Shown one piece after another: positions 1 through 7,215 of a stretch of DNA of 64,000 bases. The DNA comes from Kitasatospora aureofaciens (GTDB lineage Bacteria > Actinomycetota > Actinomycetes > Streptomycetales > Streptomycetaceae), in contig NZ_JPRF03000001.1 in assembly GCF_001188955.3 (NCBI RefSeq), positions 372,001 to 436,000 of the forward strand, read 5' to 3'. A program made the position numbers and the translations under genes. The notes beneath the pieces are model-generated. The model was not told the DNA's origin, made no database searches, and was given only the letters and a program-made list of their open reading frames with translations. Position 1 is the first letter of the stretch; the number at the start of each line of letters is the position of its first letter.

Positions 1-11
1 GCCAACTCGTG

Positions 12-140
12 CTAGACGAAGGCGGGGTGAGCACGCCGGGAGGCAGCGAGGCGCAGGCCGAGGACGACGGCGTCGGTGAGGGTGTCGGTGAGCGGGTGGC
101 CGGCGGCGGCCAGCCGGTTGTGAACCCGCACCGCAGCCCT
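12..140 (-). pseudogene. C-terminal fragment of an unrecognised protein
   Basis: The minus strand is open here down to a TAG at 14..12 and reads as a Leu/Ala-rich helical tail ending in HPAFV. Codon use looks coding, but near base 130 the coding signal switches to the plus strand, so only a tail remains. I do not recognise the family. The rest of the gene may have been lost at a rearrangement junction. Confidence 0.2.
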
Positions 141-309
141 CATCGCCCTCGCCACCGAACTGCCCGCACCAGTCCTGGCGGACCTCCTCGACCTTCACAT
201 CCACACGGCGCTGAAGTGGGCCCGCCATGCCCAACGCGACTGGAGCCCCTACCTCAGCGCGCGTGTCGGGGAGGGTCCTCAAGAGTCGACGCCTTCGCTC
301 CCTCGCTGA
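124..309 (+). pseudogene. C-terminal remnant of a recombinase-like protein
   Basis: An open stretch directly after an in-frame TGA at 121-123, ending at TGA 307-309. It contains LATELPAPVLADLL and ALKWARHAQRDWSPY, which resemble the extreme C-termini of actinomycete tyrosine-recombinase-like (phage-integrase family) proteins. No catalytic residues (R, H, R, Y of the recombinase core) are present, so this can only be a remnant. It meets the minus-strand remnant on its left head-on, as expected of a recombination scar. The family is recognised from memory of similar tails, so the call is tentative. Confidence 0.3.
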
Positions 310-324
310 TCCGATGCTGCTTGG

Positions 325-864
325 TCAAAGGCCGCCAACCGCGTCCTCCAAGCGTCCGAGGATTGCACGGAGCGATTGGATCCGGTCCACCGCAGTCTGC
401 GGGATCCGTGCGAGGCACGCGCGCAAGCGGCGCACCGTCGCCAGCTGGACGCTGTCCGGACCGACAGCGTCGATCACCGCAGCGATCGCGTGCAATGCCC
501 AGAACTGGGCGAACGGGAGAACCTCCTCGGCTGCCGCCTCCACCAGAGCGGGCAGGAACTCACCCTCCGGGCATGCGTACAGGCGGGCGTAGGCGGTCAG
601 CCGAGTACCGCCGTCGGCCGAGACGAGCGCGGCAGCGATGTCGAACTCCTCCAGCTGCGGCGTGAGCCTGACCAGCGCGGCGAGGATCAACTCCTGACGA
701 TAGGTCCGTTCCGGGCCAGAAGGCATCCTGCGTCGCAGGTCGGTGAACTCGTCCTGGAGCCGTCTGACCACCTCCTCCGCGCTCTCCCCGCGGAGACTTT
801 CTGTACCGGAGGCCACCAGCGCGACTCGTGCCTGGCGGCCCGCGCCGTTCACGGCCTGCCGCAC
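325..864 (-). CDS. hypothetical helical protein, probably 5'-truncated
   Basis: A 179-residue frame with strong coding codon bias, starting at a GTG. The same frame stays open and coding-like upstream of the GTG: a charged coiled-coil segment (KLEERLEAAEERAQEVRQ) runs back to about 945, where it collides out of frame with the start of a DUF1876 gene. The native N-terminus therefore seems to be missing. The rest is alpha-helical and Ala/Leu-rich without motifs I recognise. It is last in the minus-strand run OsmC-CBS-Hsp20-DUF1876 and may now be read through from that gene. Confidence 0.45.
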   Translation of the reverse strand: MRQAVNGAGRQARVALVASGTESLRGESAEEVVRRLQDEFTDLRRRMPSGPERTYRQELILAALVRLTPQLEEFDIAAALVSADGGTRLTAYARLYACPEGEFLPALVEAAAEEVLPFAQFWALHAIAAVIDAVGPDSVQLATVRRLRACLARIPQTAVDRIQSLRAILGRLEDAVGGL

Positions 865-931
865 CTCCTGGGCCCGCTCTTCGGCGGCCTCCAGACGCTC
901 CTCCAGCTTGCGGTACTGGAACTTGGCACCG

Positions 932-1069
932 CCCGGGAGCTCGGGTCTCCAGGGCGGTGTCGCCGGTGTCGAGGACGGCGTGGACCTTGGTGGTGTCGCC
1001 CTCCTCGAAGAAGTCCAGGCGCAGGGTCCAGGGCTTGGTGCGCAACGGGGTCGCGGTGCAGGTGGTCAT
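932..1069 (-). pseudogene. DUF1876 protein, 3'-truncated
   Basis: The ATG at 1069 has a good ribosome site (AGGAG, 7 bases upstream). The first ~46 residues match the beginning of DUF1876 stress proteins, with KPWTLRLDFFEEGDTTKVHA and AVLDTGDTALETR. The conserved second half (the usual ARRNPxDRPVPEIGDELA region) is absent: after LETRAPG the frame continues to 560 as non-coding-looking Arg/Gly-rich sequence. The DNA instead passes into the frame of the 179-residue protein. This looks like a deletion or recombination joint. DUF1876 genes often accompany universal stress proteins in actinomycetes. Confidence 0.6.
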
Positions 1070-1119
1070 GATTCGCTCCTCCCGGGGTCGGGCGGGTGTG
1101 GGCCGCCCGACCGGTCGGG

Positions 1120-1547
1120 TCAACTGCCGTGGGTGATCTCGATCTTGCGGGCGGGCTTCTCGGTTTCACCGATCGGCGCGCGGACGGTCAGGACACCCTG
1201 GGCGTAGGCGGCGGTGACGTCCTCCTCGCGGACGCCGGCAGGGAGCCGGACGCTGCGGGTGAAGGAGCCGTAGCGGAACTCGGAGCGCTGCTTGTCCTTC
1301 TTCTCCTCGCTGCGCTCGGCGCGGACGGTCAGGACGCCGTCGTCGAGGCTGATGGTGACGTCCTTGTCGGGGTCGACGCCCGGTAGTTCGGCCTTGAGCT
1401 GGTAGACGCCGTCCGCCTCGGACTCCTCGATGCGGATCATGTGCTCGCCGGCCGGCATCCGTAGGTCGGGGGGAAGTCCTCGAAGAGGTCCGGCAAGGAC
1501 GGCCACTGGTAGGTGAAGGGGAACCTTCTGAGCAGGTCGCCGGTCAT
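1120..1547 (-). pseudogene. Hsp20/alpha-crystallin small heat-shock protein, frameshifted
   Basis: The ATG at 1547 (GGAG upstream) begins MTGDLLRRFPFTYQWPSLP. After EDFPP the frame breaks at a run of six C on the coding strand (plus 1468-1473). Adding one C restores a continuous protein through PDLRMPAGEHMIRIEESE to the end. The alpha-crystallin domain follows, with ELPGVDPDKDVTISLDDGVL and a C-terminal VLTVRAP, and would span about 50-143 of 143 residues. Hsp20 proteins are ATP-independent holdases; HspX of M. tuberculosis is the DosR-regulon counterpart. Either the gene is broken or the homopolymer was misread. It lies 42 bases downstream of the CBS gene. Confidence 0.75.
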
Positions 1548-1589
1548 GGTGTGCTCCAGTGCGAAAGGGGGCGGTATTTCGTGGTGTGG

Positions 1590-2015
1590 TCAGGCCGCGC
1601 TCTCGCGCAGAGCGCTGCGGGAGACCGGGATCAGGAGGTCGAGGAGCCGCTCGACGACGTCGCGCAGCAGGTCGTCGACGGTCAGCATGCCGACCGGACG
1701 GTCGCCGTCGAGGACGGGCAGGCGGCGCACGCCGGTGTTGCGGAAGGATCGGTACGCGGTGTCGAGGTCGGCATCGCCGGCCACGGTGACGACCGGGGTG
1801 GTCATCAGCTCCGCGACCGGCTGCGCGGGGTGCGGGCCGTGGGCGAGCACGCGGACGGTGAGGTCGCGGTCCGTGAGGATGCCGCACAATCGGCCGTGGT
1901 CGGTGACGAGCACGCAGCCGACCGCCTCCCGCTCCATGACCAGCGCGGCCTCGAAGGCCGTCGTGGCGGGGCGAACGGTGACCGGTGGCGCGGTCATCAA
2001 GTCTTCGGCCTTCAT
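1590..2015 (-). CDS. CBS-domain pair protein (Hrp1/Rv2626c-like)
   Basis: A 141-residue protein made of two CBS motifs: residues ~1-60 (KAEDLMTAPPVTVRP, GILTDRDLTVRVL) and ~70-130 (VAELMTTPVVTVAG, RRLPVLDGDRPVGMLTVDDL). Such CBS pairs bind adenosyl nucleotides and sense energy state. The ATG at 2015 overlaps the stop of the OsmC gene as ATGA, so the two are translationally coupled. A GAAGGCGAG site precedes the start. Hypoxic response protein 1 of M. tuberculosis is a close architectural match; the specific role here is inferred. Confidence 0.85.
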   Translation of the reverse strand: MKAEDLMTAPPVTVRPATTAFEAALVMEREAVGCVLVTDHGRLCGILTDRDLTVRVLAHGPHPAQPVAELMTTPVVTVAGDADLDTAYRSFRNTGVRRLPVLDGDRPVGMLTVDDLLRDVVERLLDLLIPVSRSALRESAA

Positions 2016-2674
2016 GACGCGCTCGCCTTCGGGCTGCCGTTCAGTGAGACCCTGACGGCCGGCGGGTGGTCGAGGGTGTTCTTCACGGTGCAGTGGCGGA
2101 CGACGGCGAGCAAGCCCGCCTCCCGGTCCGGCGGCAGACCGAGGGCGGTGATCTCGACGGACACCGAGGCGATCCGGGCCGGTCGGTCCTGGGACACGGT
2201 GAAGCCGGCGGTGACGTGTAGGCCGTCGCGGCTGAAGCCGTGCCGGTCGAGGTAGCCGCCGGTGTAGTGAGCGGTGCAGGAGGCCAGGGTGGAGGCGCAC
2301 AGCTCGACGGGCGTCGGCGCGGTGTCGGCGCCGCCCGCGTCGAGCGGCTGGCCGACGGCCAGGGCGTGCGAGCGGACGCCGACCGCGTACAGGTCTCCGG
2401 CCACCGGGTCGATCTCGATCCGTCCGGCCCGCGGGGCCAGGGGCCGGTCGACGGCGGCGGCTTGGCGCAGCAGCATCCCGGCGAGCTGCCGGGCCTCGCC
2501 CCGGGTGAGCGAGATCCAGACCTGGTCGGGGTCGTACGGGTCGAGGGTTGTGTCGAGGATGATGCGGCCGGTGTCGGACAGGACCGCTGGGATGTAGTGG
2601 GAGACCGCGATGGTTCGCCCAGTGGCGGTGTGCAGCAGCAGCTGGGTGGTGGTGCGAGAGTCGTCGGTCAGCAC
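2012..2674 (-). CDS. OsmC-family redox protein with N-terminal extension
   Basis: The GTG at 2674 is chosen because GGAGG lies 9 bases upstream; the longer frame to 2902 is Pro/Gly-rich and not coding-like. The protein has 220 residues. An N-terminal ~80-residue beta-rich segment (QVWISLTRGEARQLAGMLL) of unrecognised family precedes an OsmC domain with TPVELCASTLASCTAHY (first Cys plus helix) and a second Cys in VVRHCTVKNTLDHPPAV. OsmC/Ohr proteins reduce organic hydroperoxides through two such cysteines. A 14-base palindrome sits ~85 bases upstream. First gene of the run OsmC-CBS-hsp20-DUF1876. Confidence 0.8.
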   Translation of the reverse strand: MLTDDSRTTTQLLLHTATGRTIAVSHYIPAVLSDTGRIILDTTLDPYDPDQVWISLTRGEARQLAGMLLRQAAAVDRPLAPRAGRIEIDPVAGDLYAVGVRSHALAVGQPLDAGGADTAPTPVELCASTLASCTAHYTGGYLDRHGFSRDGLHVTAGFTVSQDRPARIASVSVEITALGLPPDREAGLLAVVRHCTVKNTLDHPPAVRVSLNGSPKASAS

Positions 2675-2758
2675 GGCCGTGCCTCCGGTGCTCAGGGCCC
2701 GGCTGGGTGGGCTGGGCCTCCACCACCCAGGAGACGTGCTGCCGGGGGCGGGTCGGCA

Positions 2759-2772
2759 GGGCCGTTCGGCCC
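2759..2772. promoter_or_regulatory. palindromic box GGGCCGTTCGGCCC, candidate DevR/OsdR-type site
   Basis: A perfect GGGCC-N3-CGGCCC palindrome 85 bases upstream of the OsmC start. It matches nine other sites in this island. DosR/OsdR-family regulators bind GGGAC/GGCCC-rich palindromes; the assignment is inferred from spacing and neighbour genes. Confidence 0.5.
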
Positions 2773-2940
2773 GCCACTGGGCCCTTGCCGTGGATGGAGG
2801 CCGGGCCGGCGGGGGAGGGCTGACGGCCCAGGCGAAGCAGGGCGGGGGAGGGCCGCAGCCGGGGCCGTCTGACTCTCGGCGGCCCTCGCGCCCGTACGTC
2901 ATGGTGGGGGCATCCCAACGGGGACCGGAAGGTGAGCCCG

Positions 2941-3138
2941 ATGATCATCTCGGAGACGGTGCTATTCCACGTCGGCGACCGCGTCTGCATCTACCGCGAA
3001 TCGTTTTACGGCACGGTCGAGAGCGCCGTCGTCGTGGACGCCCCGGCGGACCACAGCCTGAGGCTGGAGTTTCCGGACGGTCACCGCAACCACCTGCGCA
3101 ACGGCCACATCGAACTCCTGGCCCCGGCCGGCCGATGA
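2941..3138 (+). CDS. small basic-fold hypothetical protein (DUF1918-like size)
   Basis: A 65-residue protein from the ATG at 2941 (GGAAGG 8 bases upstream; an in-frame GTG at 2932 is less well spaced). It contains HVGDRVCIYRESFYGTV and LRLEFPDGHRNHLRNGHIEL, which suggests a small SH3-like beta barrel similar in layout to DUF1918 (GDR... then FPDGH...). It does not have DUF1918's typical end. It is divergent from the OsmC operon and followed by the nitroreductase. Function unknown. Confidence 0.6.
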   Translation: MIISETVLFHVGDRVCIYRESFYGTVESAVVVDAPADHSLRLEFPDGHRNHLRNGHIELLAPAGR

Positions 3139-3182
3139 CACCCGTGCAGGCGTCACATCAGGCCGCTCGGCCGGTGAGACCA

Positions 3183-3196
3183 GGGCCGTTGGGCCC
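3183..3196. promoter_or_regulatory. palindromic box GGGCCGTTGGGCCC
   Basis: Fourteen-base near-palindrome 74 bases upstream of the nitroreductase start, the same family as the site at 2759. It fits a stress-regulator operator; inference only. Confidence 0.5.
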
Positions 3197-3269
3197 TCAC
3201 CGGACACCCCGGCGCGGCGGACCATCGAATCACCGGCGCTCCCCGCCGGCAGCAGGGAGTGAACCCGCC

Positions 3270-4256
3270 ATGACCACTCGAACCGCCCTCACCGCCGCCG
3301 ACCTGCGTCTGCTCGCCGAAGCCGGCGGCCTGGCCCCGTCGCTGCACAACAGCCAGCCCTGGCACTTCCGTCCTACCCCCGACCGCAGCGGCCTGGAAGT
3401 CCACGCCGACCTGGCCCGGGCGGTCCCGGTCACCGACCCGGACGGCAGGGCGATGCACATCTCGATCGGGGCTGCGGTCTTCAACCTGCGCGTGGCCGCC
3501 GCCCGCCTAGGCCGCGAGGCCTCCCTCCGGTTGCTGCCCGAGGGCGAGGGGGCGCAGCCGTGCGCCGTGCTCGATCTCTCTGCGCGGGCCCGCTCATCGC
3601 AGCCCTTCGGCGCCGACCTCTACCCGGCCATCGCGGGGCGCCACTCCAGCCGCCACCCGTTCGCCAATCGGGACGTCCCCGAAGCGCTCGTCGCCGACCT
3701 CATCACAGCCGCCCGGGAGGAAGGCGTCACCCTCACCATGCTGGAGGAGGATGGCGTACGCCGGGTGCTCGCCCTCACCTCCGAGGCCGAGGCCCGGATC
3801 GCCGCCGACGCCACCCGCGAGGCCGAGACTCACTCCTGGCTGCGCCTCGAACCCTCCTGCGACGGCATCCCGCTCGCCGCCCTCGGCTCACACGACCGCG
3901 ACGCCCGCATCCCGATGCGCGGCTTCACCGGCCACCCGCCGCGCCATGCCACCCCAGCCGCACGCTTCGAGGCCCTGCCCCAAATCGCCATCCTCAGCAC
4001 TCACTTCGACAAGCAGGCGGACTGGCTGCGCACCGGTCAGGCGATGGAACGGGTCTGGCTGCTCGCCACCGTCCACGGCCTGCGCGCCTCCGTCCTGCAC
4101 CAGGCCATCGAGATCCCCGACACCCGCTGGCGCCTGCGCGACCCGGCCGAGGGCCCCGCCCACGTCCAGCTGGTGCTGCGCCTCGGATACGGCCCGCCCG
4201 GCGTTGCCAGCCCGCGCTGCCCGCTGACGGAGGTCCTGGACCTGCCGGAGGGGTAG
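3270..4256 (+). CDS. Acg/Rv3131-family nitroreductase
   Basis: A 328-residue protein; the ATG at 3270 follows GGGAG. Near the N-terminus are LAEAGGLAPSLHNSQPWHF (the nitroreductase FMN-contact region, typical APSxHNxQPW) and a second-half segment with RTGQAMERVWLLATVHGL. Family length is about 330, so it is complete. Acg-type proteins (Rv2032, Rv3127, Rv3131) are DosR-regulon members of the nitroreductase fold that seem to bind flavin rather than reduce nitro compounds. A palindromic box lies 74 bases upstream. The next genes (chrA remnant) are degraded. Confidence 0.88.
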   Translation: MTTRTALTAADLRLLAEAGGLAPSLHNSQPWHFRPTPDRSGLEVHADLARAVPVTDPDGRAMHISIGAAVFNLRVAAARLGREASLRLLPEGEGAQPCAVLDLSARARSSQPFGADLYPAIAGRHSSRHPFANRDVPEALVADLITAAREEGVTLTMLEEDGVRRVLALTSEAEARIAADATREAETHSWLRLEPSCDGIPLAALGSHDRDARIPMRGFTGHPPRHATPAARFEALPQIAILSTHFDKQADWLRTGQAMERVWLLATVHGLRASVLHQAIEIPDTRWRLRDPAEGPAHVQLVLRLGYGPPGVASPRCPLTEVLDLPEG

Positions 4257-4266
4257 CGGCAGGGTT

Positions 4267-4345
4267 TCACGTGTCGCCGCGGGCGGCTTCCTCCAGGTCC
4301 AGGTCGTGCTGGAGCACACGCAGGGTGGTGTCAGTGATCCGGCTC
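4267..4345 (-). pseudogene. tail remnant, possibly of a CPA1-type cation/proton antiporter
   Basis: On the minus strand RITDTTLRVLQHDLDLEEA runs to a TGA at 4269..4267. This resembles the cytoplasmic end of NhaP/CPA1 antiporters (…RLxRDLDLEE…). Nothing upstream in the frame continues the family; at ~4350 the sequence passes into the chrA remnant on the other strand. Only about 25 residues support the call. Confidence 0.3.
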
Positions 4346-4369
4346 TGTCCCGTAATCGGTGGTGTAGCC

Positions 4370-5213
4370 CGCCGCTGTGGGTGAGCGGAGCCGCGGCCGG
4401 GGCGGGGGCGGCCGTGGCGGCGGTCGCCGTGCAGGCCGCCACCTCACTCGTGCCGGCGAGCTGGAAGCGGGTCGGCGGGCAGAGGCCCGCGCAGGCCCGC
4501 TGGACCGGCTACGTGCTGGCCGGCGGTGCGGCGGCCTTGCTGATCGGCCCATGGATGGTCCTGGTGCTCGTCGCCGCCCCTCTGCCGGAGGTCGCCGTGC
4601 ACACCCGCCGCGAGGCCGCCCCGAGGCCGCGACGGCGGAGCGCGCGGCCTCTCCCGCTGGCCCTCGCGGCCCCGGCCGGCGGCGGGTTGCTCGCCCTCGC
4701 GTGGGTGGCGTTCAAGGTCGGCGCACTGTCCTACGGCCGCGGATTCGTCATCATCCCCTTGATGCAGACCGACGCCGTCCACCAGTACCACTGGATGACC
4801 GACGGCCAGTTCCTCAACGCCGTCGCCCTCGGCCAGATCACCCCCGGCCCGGTCGGTCCAGACCGTCGCCGTCGTCGGCTACGCGGCGGCCGGCATTCCC
4901 GGCGGACTGCTCGCCGCCGCGGTGGCCTCGCCCCGTCGTTCCTGTTCGTGATCTTCGGCGGCCGGCACTTCGACGCGCTGCGCGCCGACCCGCGGGTCCA
5001 GGCGTTCTTCGGTGGCGCCAGCCCTGCGGTCATCGGCGCGGTCGCCGGTTCCGCGGTCCCGCTGGCCGTGGCACTGCAGCACGCCTGGAAGTACGGGGTC
5101 CCGCGGTGGCTGCCCTCTGACTGCTTGCCGCGCGGCGCGGCGTCGTCGGCGCCCTCCTCGGTGCCGGCGCGCTCGGTGTCCTCTCGACGGCCGTCGGCTG
5201 GCCGGCGGGCTGA
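4370..5213 (+). pseudogene. chrA: ChrA chromate transporter, truncated and multiply frameshifted
   Basis: The recognisable part begins inside the protein (WVSGAAAGAGAAVAAVAV), so the first CHR domain is missing. The second CHR domain is clear: VGALSYGRGFVIIPLMQTDA, WMTDGQFLNAVALGQITPGP, then PSFLFVIFGGRHFDAL. An extra G near 4852 and a missing base near 4930 shift out of and back into frame across the VVQTVAVVGYAAAGIPGG segment. A further frameshift near 5105 and an in-frame TGA at 5118-5120 precede the native end (GVLSTAVGWPAG, TGA 5211-5213). ChrA exports chromate; this copy cannot make it. Confidence 0.75.
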
Positions 5214-5458
5214 GCAGCCACAGCGCATCTTCCGGGGCCTCGGCACGACCGTTCCCCACATCGTTCACCCACCGCAAGGGGGGCCGTTCAGCCGTGGAGG
5301 TCGCGCCCTCCGGCCGAGGCGCGTGCGGGACCGGTCGGTATTGCCTGGGAAGGGAGGGCGGGTCGTGCCGTTCACGCAGGAACATGTGCCTGCGCCTCCT
5401 GCGGCGAGCAGCAGGCGCTCGAAGAGCTGGTGTGCCATCGTGATCTATCCCTGAGTGC

Positions 5459-6550
5459 CTAGTGTTCTGAGTCAGGAATTCGCTTCAGATATCCGGCTAG
5501 GCGGTTGAGGATCTCGTCGGCGGTCTTGGTCCAGACGTAGGGCTTCGGGTCGGTGTTCCAGGTGGCGATCCAGTCACGGATATCGGCTTCGAGGGCCTGG
5601 ACGGACTTGTGGACGCCTCGCCGTATCTGCTTGTTCGTCAGTTCGGCGAACCAGCGCTCGACCAGGTTGAGCCATGACGAGCCGGTCGGGGTGAAGTGCA
5701 GGTGGAAGCGAGGGTGGGAGAGCAGCCAGGTCTTGATCGCCGGCGTCTTGTGGGTGGCGTAGTTGTCCAGCACGAGGTGAACATCCAGCCCCTCGGGGAC
5801 CTCCTTGTCCAGCCGGAGCAGGAACTTCTTGAACTCCTCGGCCCGGTGGCGGCGGTGAAGCGAGCCGATGACCTTGCCAGTGGCGACCTCGAGTGCGGCG
5901 AACAGGGTGGTGGTGCCGTGGCGGACGTAATCGGCGGTCATCCGCTGCGGCACGCCCGGCATCATCGGCAGCACCGGCTGGGACCGGTCGAGCGCCTGAA
6001 TCTGGGATTTCTCGTCCACGCAGAACACCAGGGCACGCTCGGGCGGGTCGAGGTAGAGGCCGACCACGTCATGGACCTTGTCCACGAAGTACGGGTCGGT
6101 GGACAGCTTGAAGGTCTCAGCGCGATGCGGCTGCAGTCCGAACGCGCGCCAGACCCGTGACACGGTGGACTGGGACAGACCGGTCTCCCTGGCCATCGAC
6201 CGGGTCGACCAGTGCGTAGCGTCCTTCGGGGTGCGCTCCAGGGTCTTGGCGACCAGCTCGGCCACCTGCTCGTCGGTCACCGTGCGGGGACCTCCCGGCC
6301 TGGGCATGTCGCCCAGACCGGCGATCCGGTGCTCGACGAACCTGGCCCGCCACCGGCCGACCGCATGCGGCGTCGATCCCAGCCGCTCCGCGACGTCCTT
6401 GTTGGACGCGCCGCTCGCGCACTCCAGGATGATCCGGCACCGCAAAGCCCAGGCCTGCGGCGTCGACCGGCGACGCACCCACCCCTCCAGGGCAGCCCGC
6501 TCATCCTCCGACAACACCAACTCGACCTTCGGCCGACCCGTCCGCGCCAC
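5459..6550 (-). CDS. IS630-family transposase
   Basis: A 363-residue protein of normal length. It has an N-terminal helix-turn-helix region (~45-75, NKDVAERLGSTPHAVGRWRA) and a second (~115-140), followed by a DDE core: D179 in CVDEKSQ, D262 in LVLDNYATHK and E298 in NLVERWFAEL. DDE transposases of this family cut and paste at TA. The TAG stop is formed by the terminal CTAG of the element. The ATG at 6550 lies just inside the right inverted repeat. It should be active as far as the sequence shows. Confidence 0.92.
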   Translation of the reverse strand: MARTGRPKVELVLSEDERAALEGWVRRRSTPQAWALRCRIILECASGASNKDVAERLGSTPHAVGRWRARFVEHRIAGLGDMPRPGGPRTVTDEQVAELVAKTLERTPKDATHWSTRSMARETGLSQSTVSRVWRAFGLQPHRAETFKLSTDPYFVDKVHDVVGLYLDPPERALVFCVDEKSQIQALDRSQPVLPMMPGVPQRMTADYVRHGTTTLFAALEVATGKVIGSLHRRHRAEEFKKFLLRLDKEVPEGLDVHLVLDNYATHKTPAIKTWLLSHPRFHLHFTPTGSSWLNLVERWFAELTNKQIRRGVHKSVQALEADIRDWIATWNTDPKPYVWTKTADEILNRLAGYLKRIPDSEH

Positions 6551-6597
6551 AGCCCCAGTCTATATTTATGAATGAAATTCCAGACTCAGGACACTAG
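5459..6597. mobile_element. IS630-family insertion sequence
   Basis: Imperfect terminal inverted repeats of ~28 bases: the left end begins CTAGTGTTCTGAGTCAGGAA (5459) and the right end, read inward from 6597, CTAGTGTCCTGAGTCTGGAA. CTAG flanks both sides, in line with the TA target duplication of IS630/Tc1 elements. One complete transposase gene fills it. It appears recent: TIRs and gene are intact. The insertion lies exactly at the stop codon of the 78-residue gene at its right. Confidence 0.85.
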
Positions 6598-6830
6598 AGA
6601 CCCTGGGAGAGCAGGAGTTCGTGGGCGAGGCGGGCGGCGCGGGCGGGGCGTTCGGCGTCGGGCTCCTGGTCGGGGATCTCCTCCATGCCCTGGATGAGGG
6701 CGCGGATGGCCTGACCGAGGGCCTGGACCTGGGCTTCCAGCAGTTCGACACGCTCGACGGCGCTCTCGACGTCCCGGCCGGCTGGGTGGAGCGCTACGTC
6801 CGGTGGCTTGGCGGACCTGTCGGTTTTCAC
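6594..6830 (-). CDS. small coiled-coil protein next to an HPF remnant
   Basis: A 78-residue protein from the GTG at 6830, preceded by a near-ideal AAAAGGAG site 7 bases upstream. Residues ~20-45 form a heptad-like coiled coil (VERVELLEAQVQALGQAIRA); the C-terminus is acidic then Ala/Arg-rich. The TAG stop (6596..6594) is the CTAG of the IS630 target site; without the element the stop would still be TAG, so the gene was not shortened. Function unknown. It follows a ribosome-hibernation-factor remnant in the same direction. Confidence 0.6.
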   Translation of the reverse strand: MKTDRSAKPPDVALHPAGRDVESAVERVELLEAQVQALGQAIRALIQGMEEIPDQEPDAERPARAARLAHELLLSQGL

Positions 6831-6860
6831 GGTGGAGCTCCTTTTGAAGGGGGTCTGGCT

Positions 6861-6980
6861 ATCCGGCGGGGTGATCGGGCCGTAGTGGCCGTCGTAGCGG
6901 TGGTAGAGGACGCTGCCCCGGCCGGTGAACTCGTCGGCGTAGAACACGAACGGCTGCCCGAGGGCGTTGAGCGGACCACG
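6861..6980 (-). pseudogene. C-terminal remnant of a long hibernation-promoting factor (HPF/RaiA)
   Basis: The minus strand reads LNALGQPFVFYADEF and then GRGSVLYHRYDGHYGPIT. This is the C-terminal dimerisation domain typical of long HPF (sigma-54 modulation) proteins, which end …YRRYDGHYGLI. The N-terminal ribosome-binding domain is missing, and the native stop is lost, so the frame runs into the next gene. Long HPF silences 70S ribosomes as dimers; Rv0079 is the related DosR-regulon gene. Only the tail survives, so it is non-functional unless repaired. Confidence 0.55.
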
Positions 6981-7065
6981 GCGACCGATCCTGCTCCCGT
7001 TCCCACCACACCACCGTGCCCGTCCGGAGTCGAGCCGTCCAAGGTCCGGTCGCCTCCACTGAGCG

Positions 7066-7079
7066 GGGCCACCCGGCCC
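7066..7079. promoter_or_regulatory. palindromic box GGGCCACCCGGCCC
   Basis: GGGCC-N3-CGGCCC site 137 bases upstream of the universal stress gene at 7216 and on the upstream side of the divergent HPF remnant, so it could have served both. Confidence 0.45.
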
Positions 7080-7215
7080 TATGGGCGGCCCCGTGGGCGA
7101 GCGAGCCTGGCCGTGAGGGGAGGCACGCGGAGTGCGTGGTGAGACCTGGCGGGCACGGCAGGCGGCACGAGCGTGTCGCGAACACAGCTACCGCCTGACC
7201 TTTGGAGGCCCAGTC

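Noticed and set aside
1099..1120. GGGCCGCCCGACC, similar to the stress-island box, between hsp20 and DUF1876
   Set aside because: Two mismatches in the distal half and lying inside an apparent operon, so left out of the box set.
5265..5438. 57-codon minus-strand frame left of the IS630 element
   Set aside because: Weak ribosome site and no family; the hydrophobic start could be chance. May be the downstream neighbour interrupted by the IS but not supportable.
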